Source: Acidimicrobiaceae bacterium
Lineage (GTDB): Bacteria > Actinomycetota > Acidimicrobiia > Acidimicrobiales > MedAcidi-G1
Reading direction: 5' to 3'
Assembly (NCBI GenBank): GCA_002727895.1
Contig: PBUO01000071.1
Location: forward strand, 17,668-25,668
Length of the DNA stretch: 8,001 nucleotides
Positions within the stretch are counted from its first letter, which is position 1, and the number at the start of each line of letters is the position of its first letter. A program made the translations under genes and the position numbers. The notes below the pieces were generated by a model, which saw nothing but the letters and a program-made list of their open reading frames with translations, had not been told where the DNA came from and searched no databases. This document shows positions 1-4,806 of this stretch, one piece after another.

Positions 1-136
1 CGGCCGTCGTGGTCGGGGCGGTGGTCGGCATCGGTTCGGCCGAGTCCCCGCCCCCACAGGCGCCTGCCACCAGAGCCAGTACCGCCAAGGTGGGCACCAG
101 CAGCGCACCACCCAAAGTCCTCGTCACCCGACGCAT
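1..136 (-). CDS. Putative lipoprotein, N-terminal part (cut by left window edge)
   Basis: This gene reads leftward from an ATG at 136-134 and stays open to the window edge (45 codons). The first residues are MRRVTRTLGGALLVPT, then LAVLALVAGAC-GGG: a basic n-region, a hydrophobic stretch and a lipobox-like VAGA-Cys with Cys27 as the probable lipidated residue. A Gly, then Thr/Pro-rich linker (residues about 28-45) follows, as in many actinobacterial secreted substrate-binding or cell-wall lipoproteins. The purine-rich GAGGGGGG lies 8 bases before the ATG and supports this start. The mature domain is outside the window, so its function is unknown; a transporter-binding protein is one guess among several. 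It lies 108 bases downstream of the broken isomerase gene, on the same strand. The signal peptide is clear; the function is not. Confidence 0.72.
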   Translation of the reverse strand, partial: MRRVTRTLGGALLVPTLAVLALVAGACGGGDSAEPMPTTAPTTTA

Positions 137-157
137 GGCGTCAACCCCCCTCGGCCA

Positions 158-188
158 GTCGCCTCCGAACTTGTCATTCCGGCGCGAC
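158..188. repeat. Imperfect inverted repeat upstream of the lipoprotein gene
   Basis: The arms GTCGCCTCCGAA (158-169) and TTCCGGCGCGAC (177-188) pair at 9 of 12 positions around a 7-base centre. It lies in the 108-base gap (137-244) between the lipoprotein start and the end of the isomerase-like remnant. It could be an operator or a weak hairpin, or chance in GC-rich DNA. I see no clear -10/-35 pair in this gap. Confidence 0.25.
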
Positions 189-244
189 GGTAGACGCGGT
201 CCCAGAGCCAATCCATCACAGGCCGATGCACTTCAACCCACCGG

Positions 245-692
245 TCAGGAACGGGCGAGCACCGCCCTCGTGGCCTCCACCATCCGCCGGGCCGCCTCGT
301 CCACACCGACGTCGGTCACCATGCCCGGGTTGAACGGTTCCGGGCACACCATGGGCACGGCCCCGATGTCGTCCAGTACCCCGAGGAGATGTCCGAGGTC
401 GACCTCGCCCTCCCCGGGCAGGAGGCGGGCAGCCATGCACTCGGCCATCGGGTCGTCCCAAGGTTCGGAGCCCGCGTCGCAGGCCTGGAAGAGCGGGACG
501 GCCCAGCCGGACATCGAGGCCAGGGTCTCGCTGGCCAGCAGCAGCTCGTGGAGGGTCCACCACGACACGCCGTCGGCACCGGCGGCCACTAGGGCGTCGA
601 TCGTGGCATCGAAGGTGGGCCCGTCGATGACGAACGGGTCGGCCAGCAGCGTCGACGGGCAGGGAAGGACGGGGGGTCCTTTCGGCGGTCAT
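245..692 (-). pseudogene. Sugar-phosphate isomerase/epimerase-like gene, frameshifted and internally deleted
   Basis: The expected start is ATG at 692-690, sharing ATGA with the stop of the TetR gene, with GGGAAAGGA as ribosome site 5 bases upstream. That frame is lost after about seven codons. Removing one base from the run of six C (plus-strand G at 671-676) joins it to the frame that continues to the stop at 245, giving about 148 residues. The N-terminal part (residues 11-50: CPSTLLADPF, then DGVSWWTLHELL) resembles the first beta-alpha unit of xylose-isomerase-like TIM barrels. The C-terminal part (ACDAG, DDPMAECMAARLLPGEGEVDL, EPFNP split over residues about 70-120) resembles the last third of that family. 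Members usually have about 270-290 residues, so the middle appears to be missing, with a junction near 530-545. A GTG at 589 could start a 114-residue fragment. Most likely a decayed gene; a sequencing error could explain the frameshift but not the deletion. Confidence 0.66.
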
Positions 693-1297
693 GCGGTTCC
701 TTTCCCGGGAGGCGTCCCGCCCCGGGTGGCGGGCCATGGATCGGGCAACTGGTCGAGGAGAGCCGCCACCAGGGTGTCGAGGGTGGCCGACGGGTCGGGG
801 GCCAGGGTGAGGTGGCCGCCGCGGACCAGCGTGGCGTAGCCGGTGGTCAGGGCCAGCTGCAAACGTACCCAGTGGACCCGGGCCTCCTCGTCGAGGCCGA
901 GGGTGGCCAGCACCGTCCGGAGCGGTCCCCCGGCCCGGTCGATGGCCGTCCCCAGCTCGGGGTCGTCGCCCGGCGGGTGGAGGGTGGCCTCGGACCGACC
1001 GGGGTGGGCGAGGGCGAAGTCGAGTTGGGCCCGGACGATGGCCTCCACGGCGTCGCGCCCCGACCGGCCGACGGCGGCCCTGGTGACCACCTCGGCCAGC
1101 TCGTCAAGGCACCGCAGGGCCAGGAGGCGACGCAGGCCGTCGACGCCGTCCACGTGGGCGTAGAGCGACTGGCTGCGGATGCCCAACCGCTGGGCCACCG
1201 GCCCGGGGCGCACGGCGTCGACTCGACCGGCCTCGTCGAGGAGGTCGAGAGCGAAATCGACCACCTGTCCGATCGTGACGCCGCGTCGTGCCGCCAT
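689..1297 (-). CDS. TetR/AcrR-family transcriptional regulator
   Basis: This encodes a 202-residue protein with the TetR layout. An N-terminal helix-turn-helix spans residues about 10-60: the start helix contains VVDFALDLLDEAG, and the recognition part contains VAQRLGIRSQSLYAHVDG. An all-helical ligand/dimer domain covers residues about 65-185. The recognition helix ending SLYAHV matches the family's typical S-x-Y-x-H/Y-V/F pattern. The start is ATG at 1297-1295. There is no convincing Shine-Dalgarno site, but a promoter-like pair just upstream (1306-1334) predicts a transcript beginning almost at the ATG, so the message may be leaderless. The gene is divergent from the 358-residue protein/UGSC/SDR operon across only 58 bases, which suggests it regulates that operon and itself. 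Its stop overlaps the start of the isomerase-like remnant, so the two once formed a coupled pair. The ligand is unknown. Confidence 0.88.
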   Translation of the reverse strand: MAARRGVTIGQVVDFALDLLDEAGRVDAVRPGPVAQRLGIRSQSLYAHVDGVDGLRRLLALRCLDELAEVVTRAAVGRSGRDAVEAIVRAQLDFALAHPGRSEATLHPPGDDPELGTAIDRAGGPLRTVLATLGLDEEARVHWVRLQLALTTGYATLVRGGHLTLAPDPSATLDTLVAALLDQLPDPWPATRGGTPPGKGTA

Positions 1298-1305
1298 GGC
1301 CGTCG

Positions 1306-1334
1306 ATTCAACCGGGCCTTGCGCCCTATGTCAA
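1306..1334 (-). promoter_or_regulatory. Promoter of the TetR gene, probably leaderless
   Basis: On the minus strand, TTGACA (1334-1329) is a perfect -35 hexamer. After a 17-base spacer comes TTGAAT (1311-1306), a 4-of-6 match to the -10 consensus. The expected start of transcription is near 1299-1300, within a few bases of the ATG at 1297, consistent with the missing Shine-Dalgarno site. The -35 overlaps the first TGTC repeat of the putative operator, so a bound repressor would cover it. Confidence 0.5.
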
Positions 1335-1368
1335 CATCTGTCAGGCTTATGTCTAATGATTGTAGACA
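1327..1368. promoter_or_regulatory. Candidate TetR operator: phased TGTC repeats plus inverted repeat
   Basis: Three similar heptamers lie in direct orientation: TATGTCA (1327-1333), TCTGTCA (1337-1343) and TATGTCT (1348-1354). Their starts are 10 and 11 bases apart, about one helical turn, so they lie on the same DNA face. The last copy is also the left arm of a perfect inverted repeat, TGTCTA-ATGATTG-TAGACA (1350-1368). This AT-richer block fills most of the divergent intergenic region and covers the proposed start codon of the rightward gene (1356) and the -35 of the TetR gene. Such a site suits a TetR-type dimer repressing both directions. Binding is inferred from position and symmetry only. 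Confidence 0.45.
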
Positions 1369-2432
1369 CTCCGCCGACGGACCTGCCCGGCAACCTCCTC
1401 GACGTGACCGACGGCGAGAACCTCGTCGACGCGCTGGCCGAGCACGGCTGGGGCGACGGCCTGCCCCTGGTCGCCCCCACCCCCGAACGTGTAGAGGCCA
1501 TGCTCGCCAGTTGTCTCGGCAGCGACCCCGACGAGGTGGTGGCCGTCCTGCCGCCCCGGTTCGGCGAGGCCACCCGGCGCACCCTGGCCATCAACGCGGT
1601 GATGGCCGGCTGCCGGCCCGAGCACCTCCCGGTCCTCGTGGCCGCCGTGCGGGCCCTGGCCCGGCCGGAGGTGAACCTGCGCGGCGTCAACGCCACCACC
1701 CACTGCGTCGCTCCCCTGGTGGTCGTCCACGGAGAGGTGGCCCGCACCGCCGGCTACCACGGCGGGCTGGGCGCCCTCGGCCCGGGTAACCGGGCCAACG
1801 CCACCACCGGCCGGGCCCTGCGCCTGGTACTGCTCCACGTGGCCGGGGCCACCCCCGGCGACGGCGACGCCTCCACCCAGGGTGGCCCGGCCAAGTACGG
1901 GCTGTGCGTGGCCGAGAACGCCGACGCCTCGCCGTGGCCCGCCTACCCGTCGGCCGTCGGCGTGGACGCCCCCTCGGCGGTCACCGTCCACTGCAGCGAG
2001 GCCCCCCACAACGTTCACGACATGGAGTCCGACGACCCGGCCCGCATCCTCGACAAGGTGGCCTCGGCCATGGCCACCACGGCCCAGAACAACGCCTGCA
2101 TCAGCCAGGGCGAATACCTGGTGCTGCTGTGCCCGGAGCACGCTGCCACCTGCGCGGCGGCCGGCTGGTCGCGCCGGGACGTCTCGTCCTACCTGTTCCA
2201 AAAGGCCCGTCTGCCAGCCGCCGAGTTGAAGCAGGCCTTCAAACTGCGGGCTTGGGCACCGTGGATGGACCGCCTGGCCGACGACGAGGCGGTGCCCATG
2301 ACCGAGCACCCCGACAACGTTCGGATCATGGTGGTGGGCGGACCGGGCAAGCACAGCTCGGTAGTCCCCAGCTGGGGCATGACCCGTTCCGTGACCGTTC
2401 CCCTCGAGGAAGCAGGACCCCAATCGTGCTGA
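1356..2432 (+). CDS. Conserved protein of unknown function, partner of the UGSC selenoprotein
   Basis: This encodes a 358-residue soluble protein with no signal peptide and no obvious membrane segment. I recognise it from memory as a conserved, uncharacterised family often found beside UGSC-type proteins. Hallmarks include GWGDGLPLVAPTPERV (residues 31-46), NATTHCVAPLVV (112-123), LGPGNRANATTGRALRL (141-157), GGPAKYGLCVAENADASPW (176-194) and a C-terminal VVGGPGKHS (327-335). The conserved Gly, Asn, His and acidic motifs suggest an enzyme or complex subunit rather than a structural protein, but no named catalytic motif is evident. Cysteines are frequent, including C117, C184, C213, C248, C259, C266 and the C-terminal residue C358. 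ATG 1356 is chosen because upstream codons would run into the divergent promoter; GTG 1404 is an alternative. The ribosome site is weak, so it may be leaderless. Its last seven bases overlap the selenoprotein gene, implying translational coupling. Confidence 0.72.
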   Translation: MIVDTPPTDLPGNLLDVTDGENLVDALAEHGWGDGLPLVAPTPERVEAMLASCLGSDPDEVVAVLPPRFGEATRRTLAINAVMAGCRPEHLPVLVAAVRALARPEVNLRGVNATTHCVAPLVVVHGEVARTAGYHGGLGALGPGNRANATTGRALRLVLLHVAGATPGDGDASTQGGPAKYGLCVAENADASPWPAYPSAVGVDAPSAVTVHCSEAPHNVHDMESDDPARILDKVASAMATTAQNNACISQGEYLVLLCPEHAATCAAAGWSRRDVSSYLFQKARLPAAELKQAFKLRAWAPWMDRLADDEAVPMTEHPDNVRIMVVGGPGKHSSVVPSWGMTRSVTVPLEEAGPQSC

Positions 2433-2965
2433 TCCACCGACCCGACGGCGGCGTCGCCCAGCCGCCGGCCGAGCTCGCCCCGTCGCCGCCCGTGCTGTCC
2501 GGGCGACGCATCGGCATCCTCGACAACCGCAAGCCCAACGCCGACGTGCTGCTGGACCGCCTCGCCGAGCGCCTGGTGGAGCGGACCGGGGCCACCGTCG
2601 TCCACACGGCGACCAAGAACGCGGCCATCGCCTGCGAGGACCAGGTGCTCGGCCTGCTGGCCGAAGAGGTCGACGTCATCCTCACCGGCACCGCCGATTG
2701 AGGGAGTTGCACGTCGTGGAGTGTCCACGACTCCGTCCACCTCGAACAGGCCGGCCGGCCCACCGTGTTGGTGGCCACCGGCGCCCTCAGCGAGCTGGCC
2801 ACTCAGACGGCCAACAACCTCGGGCTGCCCGACCTCCGGGTTGTGTCGGTGGCCCACCCCATCGGCGGCGTCGAGCCCGACGAGATCCGACGCCGGGCCG
2901 ACGGCGTAGTCGACGAGGTCCTGACGCTCCTGACCAGCACGGGGCCGACCGGGGCCAACCGGTGA
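2426..2965 (+). CDS. UGSC-family selenoprotein (in-frame TGA read as selenocysteine)
   Basis: Read through the TGA at 2699-2701, this gene gives a 179-residue protein with Sec92 in the motif D91-U92-G93-S94-C95. It continues TSWSVHD, the signature of the UGSC (seleno)protein family, in which some members carry Cys instead. U-G-S-C is a C-x-x-C-like redox motif. The predicted fold is an alternating alpha/beta domain: strands at RIGILD (28-33), TVVHTA (57-62), VDVILTGT (82-89), RPTVLVAT (111-118) and LRVVSVAHPIGG (137-148), with the Sec motif just after the third strand. H101, D102 and H144 are candidate active-site residues. The start is GTG 2426, with AGGA 8 bases upstream; it overlaps the previous gene by 7 bases, and its stop overlaps the next start (GTGA). 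Stopping at the TGA would leave 91 residues and lose the catalytic motif. The reaction is not known; a thiol/selenol reductase-type role is inferred. A one-base error from a TGC or TGT Cys codon is the main alternative. Confidence 0.87.
2699..2701 (+). other. Selenocysteine (UGA) codon
   Basis: This TGA is in frame with both halves of the UGSC protein. The codons before it give ILTGTAD and those after it give GSCTSWSVHD, with no frame change, and the frame stays open to 2963-2965. It sits exactly where family members have Sec or Cys. Decoding would need SelA, SelB, SelD and tRNA-Sec encoded elsewhere in the genome. Confidence 0.84.
2702..2734 (+). promoter_or_regulatory. Bacterial SECIS-like hairpin downstream of the UGA
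   Basis: A perfect 7-base-pair stem, GTCGTGG (2713-2719) with CCACGAC (2725-2731), is capped by AGTGT (2720-2724). An extra A-U pair would leave a GUG triloop. The apical loop begins 18 bases after the UGA and carries G2721 at its first or second position; both match the usual description of bacterial SECIS elements. A short lower stem, GGA (2703-2705) with TCC (2732-2734), can extend it across a bulge. The hairpin lies inside the coding sequence, as expected in bacteria, and would recruit SelB. The base pairing is visible; the function is inferred. Confidence 0.72.
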
Positions 2966-3837
2966 GCATCCCCATCGACCACGCGGGACACCGGGCACTG
3001 GTCACCGGTGCCGGAGCCGGCATCGGCCGGGAGGTGGCCCGCTGGCTGGCCCGTGCCGGCGCCGCGGTGGCCGTCAACGACCTGGTCGCCGAGAGGGCCG
3101 ATGCCGTGGCGGCCGAGATCGCCAAGGAGGTCCGGGCCACTGGTGGGGCCGGCTCGGCGGTGTCCGTACCCGCCGACTGCCGCGACGACGGGGCCGTCGA
3201 CGCCATGGTGGCGACCACCACCGATCGCCTCGGGGGCCTCGACGTGATGGTGGCCAACGTCGGCATGCTCCCGAAGGGTCGGCGACCGCGTCCGTTCACC
3301 GACACCCGTGGCGACGACTGGCGCGACATCGTCGACCAGAACCTCGTGCAGGCCGCCCTGTGCGGGCGGGCCGCCGCCGAGGCGATGCTGGCCCGGTCCG
3401 GGGACCGGCCCAGCGACGGTTCCGGGGACGGCTGCATCCTCTTCGTCACGTCGGGCGAGACCACCCGGCCGGCGCCCTACAACGGCGTCTACGCGGCGGC
3501 CAAGGCCGCTCTGAACCACCTGGTGACGACCATGGCCGTCGAATTGGGCCCCGAGGGGATCCGTGTCAACGCCATGGCGCCGGGCACCACACTGACCGAG
3601 ACGGTGGCCGCGGCGTTCACCGAGGACCGGGTGGCCGCCCTGGTGGCGTCGACCCCACTCCGCCGCATGGTCAACGCCGACGAGTTGGCCCGGATGGCCG
3701 TATTCCTGACCAGCGACCTGGCCCGGTGCGTGACCGGACAGTTCGTCCTGGCCGACGCCGGGGCGTTCCTGTCCCGCAGCCGCCCCGCCAACGACGAGGG
3801 CCTGGAGTCCGGGCTGTCGGGTTCGCATGCCCGCTGA
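2962..3837 (+). CDS. Short-chain dehydrogenase/reductase (SDR), UGSC operon
   Basis: This encodes a 291-residue classical SDR oxidoreductase using NAD(P)H. The Rossmann glycine motif is TGAGAGIG (residues 15-22), and the acidic D40 at the end of the second strand favours NAD(H). The catalytic tetrad is N127, S164, Y177 and K181 (YAAAK). MAPGTTLTET (205-214) follows in the usual PG region. The NNAG motif is changed to ANVG (98-101), a tolerated but less common variant. After the core, a 20-residue Ser/Gly/Arg-rich tail (about 272-291) looks disordered. The start is GTG 2962, which shares GTGA with the selenoprotein stop; upstream codons in this frame lie inside the selenoprotein gene, so no earlier start is likely. 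Tight coupling to the UGSC gene suggests it acts on the same pathway, probably on an alcohol or ketone intermediate, but the substrate cannot be told from the sequence. Confidence 0.88.
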   Translation: MSIPIDHAGHRALVTGAGAGIGREVARWLARAGAAVAVNDLVAERADAVAAEIAKEVRATGGAGSAVSVPADCRDDGAVDAMVATTTDRLGGLDVMVANVGMLPKGRRPRPFTDTRGDDWRDIVDQNLVQAALCGRAAAEAMLARSGDRPSDGSGDGCILFVTSGETTRPAPYNGVYAAAKAALNHLVTTMAVELGPEGIRVNAMAPGTTLTETVAAAFTEDRVAALVASTPLRRMVNADELARMAVFLTSDLARCVTGQFVLADAGAFLSRSRPANDEGLESGLSGSHAR

Positions 3838-3866
3838 TCAGGAACCGCTGAAGGACGCCCGATCTG

Positions 3867-3888
3867 GAGGACTCTGGCCTCAGAGCCC
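3867..3888. terminator. Possible hairpin between convergent genes
   Basis: CTCTG (3872-3876), loop GCCT, and CAGAG (3881-3885) form a perfect 5-base-pair stem. GG (3869-3870) and CC (3887-3888) extend it past one mismatch. It lies at the junction of the two convergent SDR genes (gap 3838-3879) and overlaps the stop of the leftward one. There is no T tract on either side, so it is at best a weak bidirectional terminator. Confidence 0.25.
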
Positions 3889-4806
3889 CATCTGGTGGTG
3901 GGGCGGAAGGTCCAGGGCGCCGATGGCGTTGGCCCGCCGGTGTAGCAGGTCGACTGTGGACTCCAGGTCGCGTCCAATGAGGTACTGCCGTCGGGCCGTG
4001 CACTCGACCACCCAGCGACCCATCTCGTCTAGGTCGGCCACCTTCACGTCACGGCCGGCCTTCTCGAGGAGGTCCTTCATCTGCTGGAAGGTCATTGACG
4101 ACCGCCCGGTGCCGCCCCGCACCCGTTCGAGTTCCGCCGGGCGGTTGCGCTGCGACGTGAACAGGCCGGTGTCCATCAGGCCGCCCGACGGGTAGAAGAC
4201 CGACGCCCCCACGAGGTCGGAGTCCTCGGCCAGTTGGTGGGCCAGCGCCTCGGTGAGGCAGCTGACGGCTGCCTTCGACGAGGCGTACACGCCGGCGTTG
4301 GGGACCGGAGCGAAGCCGCCGTCGCCCGACGAGGTGTTAACCACGTGGCCGGGCTCGCCGGACTGCAGCATCCGGCCCACGAACGACATGATCCCGTTGG
4401 CCACCCCGAACACGTTGACCGAGTAGCACCAGCGCCAGTCGTTGGGCTCGTGCGTCCACATGCGCCCGCCGCCGCCGGACCCCACTCCAGCGTTGTTGAA
4501 CAGCAAGTTGCACCGGCCGTGCGCCGCGAAGACGTGGTCGGCCAGGGCGTCGGTCGAGTCGTCGTCGGACACGTCAGTGACCACACCGCTGATCCGTCCC
4601 GGGTGGCTGGCCGACAGCGCGGCCACCGTCGTGTCGAGCACGTCCTGCTCGACATCGGCCACCACGACCGTGGCGTCGGCCTCCAGCAGCGCCCGGACGA
4701 TGCCCCTCCCGATGCCGTTGGCACCGCCAGTGACCACGGCAACCGAGCCAGCCACCTCCAGGGGCGCCAGACTTCCGCCGTCCGTTGCCGAAGCGTCTCC
4801 GGACAT
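3880..4806 (-). CDS. Short-chain dehydrogenase/reductase (SDR), amidohydrolase operon
   Basis: This encodes a 308-residue classical SDR. The cofactor motif is TGGANGIG (residues 26-33), with D51 after the second strand favouring NAD(H). NNAG is intact at 104-107. The catalytic residues are N131, S160 (in VVNTSS), Y174 and K178 (YASSK). The C-terminal region (about 205-308) is longer than in minimal SDRs and includes a helical stretch around FQQMKDLLEKAGRDVKVADL (240-259), which may form a substrate lid. The PG motif after the sixth strand is replaced by YPSGGLMDT (205-213), as in some SDRs with hydrophobic substrates. The ATG at 4806 shares one base with the stop of the upstream amidohydrolase (TGATG), so translation is almost certainly coupled. 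It is only distantly like the other SDR here. It may oxidise or reduce an intermediate handled by the two hydrolases; the substrate is unknown. Confidence 0.88.
   Translation of the reverse strand: MSGDASATDGGSLAPLEVAGSVAVVTGGANGIGRGIVRALLEADATVVVADVEQDVLDTTVAALSASHPGRISGVVTDVSDDDSTDALADHVFAAHGRCNLLFNNAGVGSGGGGRMWTHEPNDWRWCYSVNVFGVANGIMSFVGRMLQSGEPGHVVNTSSGDGGFAPVPNAGVYASSKAAVSCLTEALAHQLAEDSDLVGASVFYPSGGLMDTGLFTSQRNRPAELERVRGGTGRSSMTFQQMKDLLEKAGRDVKVADLDEMGRWVVECTARRQYLIGRDLESTVDLLHRRANAIGALDLPPHHQMGL

Noticed and set aside
9..839. Long plus-strand open frame of 276 codons
   Set aside because: Its product is Arg/Ser/Pro/Ala-rich with no domain pattern, and it lies opposite the lipoprotein start, the isomerase-like remnant and the TetR end, all of which show family motifs.
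1179..1355. N-terminal extension of the 358-residue protein to 1179
   Set aside because: It would overlap the TetR coding sequence and the promoter region and adds Arg/Ser-rich residues with no family character.
1353..2423. Long minus-strand open frame of 356 codons opposite the 358-residue protein
   Set aside because: Gly/Val/His-rich low-complexity product typical of antisense frames in GC-rich genes; the plus-strand protein has patterned motifs and coupled neighbours.
1904..2701. Gene ending at TGA 2701 and starting at 1904
   Set aside because: Codons before 2426 in this frame are a shadow of the 358-residue protein; only the part from GTG 2426 is real, and it continues past the TGA.
2765..2965. 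Independent 66-residue gene starting at 2765
   Set aside because: It has no ribosome site of its own and is simply the C-terminal part of the UGSC protein, in the same frame as the segment before the TGA.
2803..3828. Long minus-strand open frame opposite the first SDR
   Set aside because: The plus strand encodes a complete SDR with all catalytic residues; the antisense product has no recognisable motif.
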